Origin: Candidatus Obscuribacterales bacterium
Lineage (GTDB): Bacteria > Cyanobacteriota > Vampirovibrionia > Obscuribacterales > Obscuribacteraceae
DNA length: 38,018 bases
NCBI GenBank assembly: GCA_021732565.1
Contig: JAKFUT010000014.1
Coordinates: 1 to 38,018 of the forward strand
Reading direction: 5' to 3'
Shown: in pieces, positions 8,595 to 16,251 of the stretch
How positions within the stretch are numbered: the first letter of the stretch is position 1
Layout: every line of letters begins with the position of its first letter
Position numbers and translations under genes: made by a program
Notes under the pieces: generated by a model
What the model was told of the DNA's origin: nothing
The model's input: only the letters and a program-made list of their open reading frames with translations
Databases searched by the model: none

Positions 8595-10436
8595 ATGATT
8601 GAAGGAAGAAGTGATCAATTTACGCCGGATCGTGTTGACACGGTCGGCTCGCAACTAGCAGAGCAAGCATTGGTTGAAATGGACCACTCCGAATCGCCAA
8701 GGACTGATTCGCCTATGGACAATTCGAAACTGCAACTCCCCGGAGTCAATATCGATAAACGAGATCTAAATGACGATCTGACGCACTTGCCTGATTCAGA
8801 ACCCGATAGTTCGAAAAGCAGCCCGTCATCAATTCTGAAAGATCTTGAGAAAACAACTCGAGAAATTGGAGACAAGCCTAAGCCAACCACTGACGATGCC
8901 TCCGCGAATCCAGCTGACTTTCTGGAGTTGTTAAAGCGATCAATCACCCGTGATGGTGAGTCCCTACTATTACAGGAGGTCCTGCGAGATAACCCCACTC
9001 TAAAACAACTCGAGGAATTTAGCAAAGATCCAAGAGGGGCTCGGACTTTTGGAGAATACCTCAAGAACGAAGAGCTGAGACGCCCGGCGACGGTTGACAC
9101 AGCGAGCTCAGATGCGGAGACTCGACGACGAGCGCGGGACATATTGAAGGAAACGAAGGGATACGAAACCGGAATAATAGTCGGAAACACAACTGGCAAT
9201 ACTAACATTGAGCAACGTTCGACGATGAGTGATACCCACAGCACGGAAAACTTCAACTTCCGCCCACCAGCCGGTGAGGAGGACCGCGAGAAGGGCGGGC
9301 TTTCGGTGCCATCCGATAGCGGAAAGCAGGAAAAGAATCGCACTGCTGCCGACATAGTGGGAGAAAAATCTGCTGAACAAAACGTCGATAAAACTTCCGA
9401 AAATGCACCGGGCAAACTGGCAGAAACTCCGAAGGCTCAACCGGAGGAGTTGCGGAGAGTCACTGACAGCGTGCCATATGCAAGTAAATACAGAATCCCT
9501 TCGGAATCGCTGGAAAAATCCCTGTCACCGGAAAGTCTCAAAAAATTTGAAGAGATCAAGAAAGCACTGCTCTCGGCTGACAACCCGGATAGTCTTGTTA
9601 AGGCAATTCATTCGCTCAATGGAAATCCTGATAGCGAAAAAATTCTGAAGGCCATTGTGCAGAGCGCCAAGAAGGAAGGACTTTCGGCAAGCTACTCCTA
9701 CGATAAGAATAGCGAACCGCCAGTAGCGAAATTAAAGTTAGGGAGCGGTAACGGACGGTACTCCATAGATATGAGTTCTAAACCGGATTCCAAACCTGTT
9801 GCACAGGAACACCAGATAAATTGGAAGAAAATTGGTGATAAATACGATCCAAATTGGACTGTTAATTCAGTCGATGTCAGCATCGCCACTGCATGGAAAG
9901 CTGTGCAGGATAAAAGAATAGGAGACAACTCGAAAGATCCTGCTAAACCTCAAGAGGCTAAAAGACAAGATTTTGTGCAATTTGCCGGTGGACTTACTGA
10001 ACAGCTCAAGACCCCTGCCGAGCTGAAACGAATAATCGAGGACAATAAACCAAAGACCGAGTCTTCCACTGACAAAACCGGCAATGTAACCAAATTCAAA
10101 GACGGCAATTCAGCCGTAGAATTCGAACACGATCCGGGCAATGCCGGTGAACTCTCTAAGGTGACGATTACAAAGCGTGACGAAAAGACGGGAAAGCTTA
10201 GTACTGAGATATTTGAAAAGAAAGAAAGCGGTCTGGTATTTCACACGGTAAACGGAAAGACAACCGCATTGGATTTGAGAACTGCGTCGATCAAGCTTAC
10301 TGACGAAGGATTCAAGATCCAAAATGATCGCGGCAAAGTGGTGGACCAAAGAAAAATACCCGGAGTAGATACAGACCTCGCCTGGCAGAAGCAAATGATC
10401 AAGGTCAAGCACGACCCGCAGATGACGCCGGGTTGA
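8595..10436 (+). CDS. Large hydrophilic repeat protein, probably frameshifted at its 3' end
   Basis: Not a recognised family. The 613-residue frame starts after a strong AGGAGG five bases before the ATG. Residues 1-300 are low-complexity, rich in Ser, Asp, Lys and Pro, with helical patches (FLELLKRSITRDGESLLLQEVL); 300-480 look mainly helical; from about 490 the protein turns to beta-strand repeats (GNVTKFKDGNSAVEFEHD, SGLVFHTVNGKTTALDLR). No signal peptide. The stop at 10434-10436 overlaps a TTG that opens the next frame (-1), and that frame continues with a second copy of the same strand pattern, so the two frames probably form one protein of about 730 residues. The gene follows array D. 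Confidence 0.78.
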   Translation: MIEGRSDQFTPDRVDTVGSQLAEQALVEMDHSESPRTDSPMDNSKLQLPGVNIDKRDLNDDLTHLPDSEPDSSKSSPSSILKDLEKTTREIGDKPKPTTDDASANPADFLELLKRSITRDGESLLLQEVLRDNPTLKQLEEFSKDPRGARTFGEYLKNEELRRPATVDTASSDAETRRRARDILKETKGYETGIIVGNTTGNTNIEQRSTMSDTHSTENFNFRPPAGEEDREKGGLSVPSDSGKQEKNRTAADIVGEKSAEQNVDKTSENAPGKLAETPKAQPEELRRVTDSVPYASKYRIPSESLEKSLSPESLKKFEEIKKALLSADNPDSLVKAIHSLNGNPDSEKILKAIVQSAKKEGLSASYSYDKNSEPPVAKLKLGSGNGRYSIDMSSKPDSKPVAQEHQINWKKIGDKYDPNWTVNSVDVSIATAWKAVQDKRIGDNSKDPAKPQEAKRQDFVQFAGGLTEQLKTPAELKRIIEDNKPKTESSTDKTGNVTKFKDGNSAVEFEHDPGNAGELSKVTITKRDEKTGKLSTEIFEKKESGLVFHTVNGKTTALDLRTASIKLTDEGFKIQNDRGKVVDQRKIPGVDTDLAWQKQMIKVKHDPQMTPG

Positions 10437-10783
10437 AAGTACAAACAGACAAGGACGGGCGAGTTATCAATATCGCGCAGAAAGATGGAGAAGGAGGGTC
10501 CATCTCTATTTCATATGAAGACAAGTCGGCTACCAACCTTCGAATGATAGACTTCAATCAGGAGAAATACTATATCCAGAATGGCATAGTGTTTTTTCAA
10601 ACTGGTAATCGAAAACCAGAGGCGCTAACGAATGTTGGTGGCAAAATAATTCTTGAAGACGGTGCCATTAGAATCGTCGATGAGAAGGGAAAGAGTGTTG
10701 AGACTATCTCTTGCCAACAACTCGGAGCGAGTCTGGCTGTCAAATTACAAACAGCTGGCCAAGGCAAACCCGGCAAACGTTAG
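10433..10783 (+). CDS. Continuation of the preceding repeat protein in the -1 frame
   Basis: This 116-codon frame begins at a TTG that overlaps the upstream stop and has no ribosome site of its own. Its content parallels the last domain of the upstream frame: NGIVFFQTGNRKPEALTN-G-KIILEDGAIRIVDEKGKSVE here against SGLVFHTVNGKTTALDLRTASIKLTDEGFKIQNDRGKVVD there. This suggests a tandem domain duplication split by a frameshift (real, programmed, or an assembly error) near 10427-10440. Alternatively it is a separate, translationally coupled gene. A strong hairpin follows the stop. Confidence 0.6.
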   Translation: MKVQTDKDGRVINIAQKDGEGGSISISYEDKSATNLRMIDFNQEKYYIQNGIVFFQTGNRKPEALTNVGGKIILEDGAIRIVDEKGKSVETISCQQLGASLAVKLQTAGQGKPGKR

Positions 10784-10791
10784 TTAATCAT

Positions 10792-10833
10792 CCACGAGGA
10801 ATTGCCGAGATTGAAGTGGGCAATTCCTCGTGG
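10792..10833 (+). terminator. Hairpin with perfect 15-bp stem
   Basis: CCACGAGGAATTGCC (10792-10806) pairs perfectly with 10819-10833 across a 12-nt loop, directly after the stop at 10783. There is no T-run after the stem, only TTCATCC, so it is a terminator or 3' end stabiliser rather than a textbook intrinsic terminator. Confidence 0.7.
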
Positions 10834-11038
10834 TTCATCCTGGCTTTCGCGAAACTCGTTGCCCGCTTACAACGACTCCACGTTGAGAATCTACGTGCTG
10901 CGGGGCGGTCTCTTCAGCGAGCAACAGATCCTTCGGAATCTAACGAATCATTTCTGCGTCCAGGGAGCAGCTCAGACTGCGCGTAATGAACTGCAGGCGA
11001 ACAACAATTGAATATCCATTCAGCAGTATCGGGCCGAT

Positions 11039-11063
11039 TTATTCATAAATGATCGGTGAATAA
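11039..11063. promoter_or_regulatory. Inverted repeat upstream of small gene
   Basis: TTATTCA (11039-11045) and TGAATAA (11057-11063) form a perfect 7-bp inverted repeat with an 11-bp centre, 24 bp before the ATG at 11088. The AT-rich composition and position fit an operator or an mRNA leader hairpin. The 10834-11038 stretch before it has no accepted gene. Confidence 0.35.
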
Positions 11064-11087
11064 TAGAGATAGCGAGATAGGAAGAGA

Positions 11088-11360
11088 ATGACTCAATCTA
11101 ATCACAAAACAACGGCTTTCATGTGTGGAGGCGATCTACAGTTTGTTGAGGTTGAGTACACCGGACTCGGCAATCTGATTCGGAGACGCCTGCTAAATTC
11201 AGGAGACATAGTCGATGAAATCACTTGTCCCGCCACGTCAACGGGCTGTTCAATAGATGAGATATCGATCTCATCATCAGGCACCTGGCTTGTCACTAGC
11301 AGAACTTCCGGGCAAGGGGAATGCGCCACACCGCATCCAGCAGGTGGCAGGCTAATGTGA
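11088..11360 (+). CDS. Small protein, possibly a truncated remnant
   Basis: A 90-residue soluble protein of unknown family, starting MTQSNHKTTAFMCGGDLQFV. GATAGGAAGAG just before the ATG is a good ribosome site. The first 75 residues look like a folded beta-rich start (VEVEYTGLGNLIRRRL, SSSGTWLVTSRTSGQGE), whereas the last 15 (CATPHPAGGRLM) look out of character, as though a longer protein had been cut by a frameshift or deletion near 11320. That is inference. A hairpin follows at 11387. Confidence 0.55.
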   Translation: MTQSNHKTTAFMCGGDLQFVEVEYTGLGNLIRRRLLNSGDIVDEITCPATSTGCSIDEISISSSGTWLVTSRTSGQGECATPHPAGGRLM

Positions 11361-11386
11361 TGGAAGCTGGATGTTCTTATGTTCTT

Positions 11387-11409
11387 ACTGGACATCGGCT
11401 ATGTCCAGT
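11387..11409. terminator. Hairpin between convergent genes
   Basis: ACTGGACAT (11387-11395), loop CGGCT, ATGTCCAGT (11401-11409): a perfect 9-bp stem lying between the stop of the plus-strand small gene and the stop of the minus-strand DUF4328 gene. It can serve both. Followed on the plus strand by TCTTA. Confidence 0.6.
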
Positions 11410-11420
11410 TCTTAGACGAG

Positions 11421-12077
11421 TCACTCACTCACACTGAGACAGAGGTTTCGCTTGTTCTCCTGGCGGATCGCTATCACGCCAAGAATCACAATTGCCAATA
11501 TAGCCGCGGCCACGAAAAATCCCGTTGAGAGAAGATTCATGAGTTGTGCTACAAGCGGGTCTATCGGCAAGAGTTGGCTTAAAACTCGTATTGCCGGGCA
11601 AGCCAGCCAACAAATCCAACATGCATAAATCTGCCTTGAAGCTGTTCCAACCTTCCAGCCTTGCGAGTCTAAAATGGCTGGATTACTTCCCTTCCACACT
11701 TCTTGCAAGATAATCATTGGTACCAATAGGTTCACAATGGGAATCAAGAAGCCCCAACAGTACCAATCTTTGTTCTTAGCTCCAAGAGCGTTTAGTGCCG
11801 GGAGATTTCTCAATGCCTTTCGCATCCATGTGACAAAGAAGAGTGCGGTCACAATATTGAGAGGAAGCAGCAACATGTATGCCAGATTCCCCAAGATACT
11901 TATAAGCGCCGCAATGTTGGACAGATTCTCGGATGCGAATTGTTCTTTGGTGGCACCACAAATAGTGTCGATTACAGTAAGACTCGTCACCAACACGATC
12001 AACACTTGGAGCGCTCTTCCGGTGCCTTTGACGGGTAGAAATGAATCGGTGGTCGGAGCATTGAAGATCATGTTCAT
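11421..12077 (-). CDS. DUF4328-like membrane protein
   Basis: A 218-residue protein with about five membrane segments (roughly 21-40, 54-82, 107-125, 151-169, 185-204). The segment at 91-131 contains NLPALNALG, then a WYCWGFLIPIVNLLVP core and LQEVWKGSNP, matching the characteristic pattern of DUF4328 (ALG..., W...FIPIVNL..P...L.E.W.GS). Function of that family is unknown. The start at 12077 has AAGG about 9 nt upstream; a second Met lies two codons later. TATACT at 12104-12099 on the minus strand could be its -10, but no matching -35 or 11-bp array is present, so it is outside the shared-promoter set. Confidence 0.8.
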   Translation of the reverse strand: MNMIFNAPTTDSFLPVKGTGRALQVLIVLVTSLTVIDTICGATKEQFASENLSNIAALISILGNLAYMLLLPLNIVTALFFVTWMRKALRNLPALNALGAKNKDWYCWGFLIPIVNLLVPMIILQEVWKGSNPAILDSQGWKVGTASRQIYACWICWLACPAIRVLSQLLPIDPLVAQLMNLLSTGFFVAAAILAIVILGVIAIRQENKRNLCLSVSE

Positions 12078-12238
12078 TTACTTACCTTAGATGTTTGCAG
12101 TATACGTTCAATCCCATTGAGAGCCCGTTGAGGCAACTGTTTGTATCTCTCCTCACTTCTTACCCATGCACTCCGCAAAACCACTTCCCTTAGCATCCGT
12201 CCTTGTCTACCACGCGAAGTTCCAAGCCTTGCGTAATT

Positions 12239-13093
12239 CTATGGCTTGAAGAGCTGATACATAATCTCATTGGGAGTCATTCCTTCAGTTCTCGCAAGCC
12301 TTTGTTTGGTTTCATTGCTAATTGCAATTAGGCGATCCCACTCTTTTCCGCTCACTCCTCCTGACCGGGCTTCGATACCAGCAGTAGTGGCATCACTTAA
12401 CGCTCGTTTTGACCGGGCTTCGATACCAGTGGTGGCTTCACCCAACACCTGGTTTGACCTCACGGATGATAGTCCACGAGCCAGCAGCAAGCTGCCACCG
12501 AACATGGCACTACCTCGTAACCAGTCGGAGCTCGACCCGATGTTTCCATTATTGACCAGGTCTCTGGTGAACCCGGCCGAGGCGAGTCCAAGCCCGATTC
12601 CTGCCACTTTTCCCCAACCGGGAGCATTCGTCAGCATTCTTTGAATTCCGTATTTGGTGAGGAAGCCTGCACCAATGGCGGCTGCGTCGCTGCCAATCTC
12701 TCTCAATACGCTTGGTCGCGCAGTTGTTTGCTGATCGAGAGATTCTCTTTTGACTGGCGATTTGCTAATAATTGATTGTGCCAACTCTCTTACAATTCGG
12801 TCTTCCGCAGTCTTTCGATCTCCGGAAAGCAGCGGCTCAGGGACCGGAAGGTCCGTTCGGAAACCTCCCGCTGGTCGTCGCGCGGCGCTGAGTCCCTGGC
12901 CAAACCCATACGGATCTCCGCCGCTGCCCGGGGTTCCCTCGCCTTGATGATACCTGTAGGGGTTGCCGTTACTGGGTTTCCCGTCTCCCCCGCTCAATAT
13001 ATCAACTGAGTTCAGTGGCGTAGGGTCTGCGTCCCTTCCAGACAGTTTGTTGGTGTAATTTCCCGTTTCAAACGGGTTACGCCCATTTCCCAT
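12239..13093 (-). CDS. Gly/Ser-rich protein with hydrophobic middle region
   Basis: Not recognised. About 284 residues: the first 100 are low-complexity and rich in Gly, Asn, Pro and Asp (NPYRYHQGEGTPGSGGDPYGF); residues 125-205 are Gly/Ala-rich and moderately hydrophobic (AAIGAGFLTKYG, GLGLASAGFTRDL, AMFGGSLLLARGL), like a weak membrane-associated or helical glycine-zipper domain; the C-terminal 80 are helical and charged, with a short internal duplication (ATTGIEARS / ATTAGIEARS). GAGGG nine bases before ATG supports the start. It lies downstream of array E and of the response regulator gene, with its own promoter, so it is the fifth regulon member. Confidence 0.75.
   Translation of the reverse strand: MGNGRNPFETGNYTNKLSGRDADPTPLNSVDILSGGDGKPSNGNPYRYHQGEGTPGSGGDPYGFGQGLSAARRPAGGFRTDLPVPEPLLSGDRKTAEDRIVRELAQSIISKSPVKRESLDQQTTARPSVLREIGSDAAAIGAGFLTKYGIQRMLTNAPGWGKVAGIGLGLASAGFTRDLVNNGNIGSSSDWLRGSAMFGGSLLLARGLSSVRSNQVLGEATTGIEARSKRALSDATTAGIEARSGGVSGKEWDRLIAISNETKQRLARTEGMTPNEIMYQLFKP
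12362..12429. repeat. Short in-gene direct repeat
   Basis: A 20-bp sequence beginning TGACCGGGCTTCG occurs at 12362-12381 and again at 12410-12429. The 48-bp offset keeps the frame and produces the duplicated GIEARS peptide in the minus-strand gene. Confidence 0.75.
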
Positions 13094-13321
13094 ATCTAAA
13101 ATCCCTCGTGATTAAATTGCATCATTCATTGATAACAATTGAGTGCAGGCAGCCCATTTTCCAATAAATGTCATCCCGACGATCTTCGTTGTATCGCCAA
13201 AGCGTTACGATCTCCCTGCCGATGTCTCAGGATAGTATTTCCGACAAGGATTGAGAGACGGATCGGTGTTCGACGACCGTCTGTGGCTCGTTCAATATCG
13301 AACGTTAGCGCCTTGTCCTAA

Positions 13322-13375
13322 AGTATCGCTATACGCACTAACAAACTGACTACATCGTTATAACAAAGTGCTGAC
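13322..13375 (-). promoter_or_regulatory. Four-box 11-bp activator array plus -10 (site E)
   Basis: Read on the minus strand from 13375: GTCAGCACTTT, GTTATAACGAT, GTAGTCAGTTT, GTTAGTGCGTA, then TAGC and GATACT (13327-13322). Box 1 is identical to box 1 of site A. Predicted leader to the ATG at 13093 is about 220 nt, the longest of the set. It lies only 70 bp downstream of the response regulator stop codon. The remaining 13094-13321 sequence shows nothing else. Confidence 0.86.
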
Positions 13376-13445
13376 TTGCAAATTGCTCGATCGCTTCGTC
13401 GGACATGACATGTTTCACTTTCCAGATCAACCACCACTGGCAGTG

Positions 13446-14132
13446 TCAGCACTGTTTCCCGGGAGTTCTGAGTCTGTAGCCCACGGAGAAAACTGTCTCG
13501 ATGATCGACGGCTGGCCTTCCCGATCGATCTTGCGACGAAGCCTCATTATAGTTGTGGTGACTGTTTCAGGAGATATTGTTGAATCAGATAGCCAGACCC
13601 TGGCCAGCAGCGCGTCGGTACTAAATACCTGGTTAGGGTGACGAAGGAAAAATTCTAAGAGCGCAAATTCCTTCGGGTTCAGTTTCAGTTCCTGTCCGCC
13701 TCTGTACACTGAATAACTGGACACATCCAATGTTATATCACCGGCTGCCAGTATGTTTCCAAGGCATTCGCGGGGCCGCCTCAGGAGTGCGGTAACTCTG
13801 GCTGTTAGTTCACGCAGGTTGAACGGCTTTGTAAGATAATCGTCGGAACCGGCCGCGAAGCCTTCTTCCTTGTCGTCTATACTGCTTTTTGCGGTTAGTA
13901 ACAATGCGGGGGTGGTGCCGCCTTGATTTCGAAACTCTTTCAATACCGACAGACCACTACCATCAGGCAAGTTCCAATCAAGGATCAAAAGGTCGAAGTC
14001 GGAGATAGCCATGCGGTCGGCAGCATCGACCACTCGCAGGCAATGTTCGACTGTGTGGTGAATTCCTGAGAGCCACTCCAAAATGGGTTGCGCCAAGTTC
14101 TGATCATCTTCTAGCAAAAGAATCTTCGCCAT
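13446..14132 (-). CDS. OmpR/PhoB-family response regulator
   Basis: A 228-residue two-component response regulator. The receiver domain (about 2-118) has the acidic pair at 9-10, phospho-acceptor Asp52 (LILDWNLPDGSG), Thr80 and Lys102 (DDYLTKPF). A winged-helix DNA-binding domain follows (about 125-223: LKLNPKEFALLEFFLRHPNQVFS, then TVTTTIMRLRRKID and the wing VFSVGYRLR). All key residues are intact. The start at 14132 (MAKILLLED) is preferred over upstream Mets because AGGA lies 8 nt before it. It is divergent from the sensor kinase gene 14437-16014 and next to five promoters with 11-bp direct repeats, the spacing typical of this regulator class, so it is the likely activator. Its own upstream region lacks an array. 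Confidence 0.95.
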   Translation of the reverse strand: MAKILLLEDDQNLAQPILEWLSGIHHTVEHCLRVVDAADRMAISDFDLLILDWNLPDGSGLSVLKEFRNQGGTTPALLLTAKSSIDDKEEGFAAGSDDYLTKPFNLRELTARVTALLRRPRECLGNILAAGDITLDVSSYSVYRGGQELKLNPKEFALLEFFLRHPNQVFSTDALLARVWLSDSTISPETVTTTIMRLRRKIDREGQPSIIETVFSVGYRLRTPGKQC

Positions 14133-14436
14133 TACATACATCCTGGAATTTAAATCGGACATACCACACCTCAAACAGCCTTAAACGCAAATCTTTGTCA
14201 ACAGGATTCAGCAGTTACCTTGTAAACGTGCACACCCGAATCGCTTCGCCATTAGCGAGCTCAGCGGCTATCAGTAAATTGTTGATAAACTCCCGGTTGT
14301 GGACTGCCAATCTGTTTCTGACGCAGTTCAGCGGGGATATATATTTGGGACTCAACGAAAAGGTAATTGGCCGCAAGTTTCTATTGCAGGCAAGTAGACT
14401 GTTGAGTTTGTATGCGCCTGAGCAGATAATGAATTG
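14133..14436. other. Divergent control region between response regulator and sensor kinase
   Basis: About 300 bp separates the two start codons. A GATATAT element at 14336-14342 could be a -10 for the kinase gene, but no matching -35 is convincing. No copy of the four-box array is found here, so the pair does not appear to be controlled like the five target genes. Confidence 0.4.
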
Positions 14437-16014
14437 ATGAAAGCGGTTGAAAATCAGGACAACAGTCGGTCGCAACAATTGCGTACATGGTATCTGGCGC
14501 GATTGCGTAAACAAGCATTCGTCGCTGCTGATAATCTAACGCCGATGGCCCTCATGGATACGGACCGCAAATTCATCGAAGAGATGATCCTCAAGGTTGC
14601 TCCCGTATCTCAGACAGCGCCAAAGAAAGTATTGCTAGACACGCGCGAAGCAAGACTGATCGCAGTGGTGGCGGCGGTCATATTGCTGCTGGTTGGCAGT
14701 ACCGCCGTTTCTTGCATTGCCTTGTTCGAGTTGCTCTCCAAGACTCCCAACCCGGATGTTGTACTTTGTCAGCGCATCCTATTTGTAACCGGCACGCTGA
14801 GTTTTGCACTGGGTTGCCTTGGTTGCTTGATCCTCTGGTCGCTTCTTCGCACCATTTCCAATTTGGCATTTCAAATTTCACAAGACGCCCATTCACCATC
14901 GACTGGAAACACAACCGGTGGCGACCTCCAAAAGCGACTAACCTCAATTGTGCGTAGTCGCGATGAGTTCGCCAAACGGGAACAACTGATTGCCGATGCC
15001 GCCAGCGATATTATCTGCTGCTTTGACAGTGAATTGCGAATTCTAACCTGTAACTCAACACTGGAGAAATTGCTCGGTTTTGGCGCCTCGGAAGCATTTG
15101 GGAAGAAGATTTCTGCTTTTGCTTTGGCTGAGGACATCGCTCGAACCGAAAATATGTGCAAAGCAGTGCGCGCAAATAAGCAGGCCGCCACATTTGAGAA
15201 TCGAGTTCTTGCTGCAAATCAACATGCTCTCGATCTGCGGTGGACTGTTGAATGGTCCGACACGGAGAATTGTTATTTCGCCTGCGCCTCAAACATTACC
15301 GATCAAAAAACTCTTGAGAGAGCTAAGCGTGAATTTATTGCCATGATTGGCCACGACGTTAAAATTCCACTAGCAGCGGTACTTTTAAACATCGATATTG
15401 TTGAAAGCCGTCTTTCCGGACTTTCGCAGAGCGCAATTAAAGCTCTAGCTCGTGCTCATCAAAGCCTCGACCGCTTAATCGGGTTAATAAACGAGTTATT
15501 GGATTTTGAAAAATTGTCGGCGGGAAAAATGCGCTTATACACACAAGATGTGGCTCTCGACGAGCTCCTGCATAGCGCCATTGAAGAGGTATCTGAAATG
15601 AGCGCTCAAAAAAGAATCAGAATACAAGATCGAACACAAAGATTGAAGCTAATCGCGGATCCAGACAAGCTAGTACGTGTGCTGGTCAACCTCATTTCAA
15701 ATGCCATAAAATATTCCCCGGAAGGCTCTTGTGTACAGATACATACAGTGGTTCAACACGACTTTGTGGAACTGCGAATACAGGACGAAGGCAGCGGCAT
15801 TCCACAGCAATACCACCAGCTGATCTTTGAACGTTATGAAAGAATGGACCATCACGAACAATCCGCGATCGAAGGAACCGGGCTCGGACTCGCGATCGCC
15901 AAGTGCATAATAGAATCACATGGCGGAATGATCGGAGTTGACTCAACTGTCGGAAAAGGCAGCACCTTTTGGATTTCAATGCCCTTTCGCTCAGAACGTC
16001 AAAAGAACCAATGA
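14437..16014 (+). CDS. Membrane sensor histidine kinase with PAS domain
   Basis: A 525-residue sensor kinase. Two hydrophobic segments (about 73-98 and 113-136) enclose only a short external loop, so the signal is probably sensed in the membrane or cytoplasm. A PAS domain follows (about 184-290: AASDIICCFDSELRILTCN, SNITDQKTLERA). The dimerisation/phosphoacceptor region has FIAMIGHDVKIPL with His306, unusual in having HDVKIP where HELRTP is common. The ATPase domain has the N box (LVNLISNAIKYSP), G1 (DEGSGIP, Asp450) and G2 (GTGLGLAIAK). A TTG immediately before the ATG could also serve as start. Divergent from the response regulator gene, so presumably its partner. A weak GGGCGCGCCC palindrome lies at 16121-16130 downstream. 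Confidence 0.95.
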   Translation: MKAVENQDNSRSQQLRTWYLARLRKQAFVAADNLTPMALMDTDRKFIEEMILKVAPVSQTAPKKVLLDTREARLIAVVAAVILLLVGSTAVSCIALFELLSKTPNPDVVLCQRILFVTGTLSFALGCLGCLILWSLLRTISNLAFQISQDAHSPSTGNTTGGDLQKRLTSIVRSRDEFAKREQLIADAASDIICCFDSELRILTCNSTLEKLLGFGASEAFGKKISAFALAEDIARTENMCKAVRANKQAATFENRVLAANQHALDLRWTVEWSDTENCYFACASNITDQKTLERAKREFIAMIGHDVKIPLAAVLLNIDIVESRLSGLSQSAIKALARAHQSLDRLIGLINELLDFEKLSAGKMRLYTQDVALDELLHSAIEEVSEMSAQKRIRIQDRTQRLKLIADPDKLVRVLVNLISNAIKYSPEGSCVQIHTVVQHDFVELRIQDEGSGIPQQYHQLIFERYERMDHHEQSAIEGTGLGLAIAKCIIESHGGMIGVDSTVGKGSTFWISMPFRSERQKNQ

Positions 16015-16193
16015 ATTTTCTATGATCAGCGGTAGTAAGAAACTCGTTTTGATTATGATGTCGTATGTGGTGTCATGAATCAGCCCGAATTCAGGTGAAT
16101 ATTCAGCGTTCAGTCGAGTAGGGCGCGCCCACTGATTAGAAGGCACTATCCCCGCGGACGAAGCGTTGAATGGTTCTGTTTCGCACATTGACC

Positions 16194-16234
16194 AACCGGT
16201 GGGGAACAAGAGGTGCACCCGTTCCCCACCGGTT
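16194..16234 (-). terminator. Hairpin with perfect 14-bp stem
   Basis: AACCGGTGGGGAAC (16194-16207) pairs perfectly with 16221-16234 across a 13-nt loop. It lies 17 bp after the stop of the minus-strand gene 16252-16917. No T-run follows on the minus strand. The stretch 16015-16193 after the sensor kinase holds no gene. Confidence 0.7.
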
Positions 16235-16251
16235 ATAGCCGATCCTTCGTC

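Noticed and set aside
10711-11011. Overlapping plus-strand open frames after the repeat protein gene
   Set aside because: They run through the 15-bp hairpin at 10792-10833, have no ribosome sites and read like out-of-frame sequence.
14190-14345. Possible array in the response regulator/kinase divergent region (GTCAACAG, TTCAGCAG, GATATA)
   Set aside because: Boxes are not in 11-bp register with each other or with the GATATA element.
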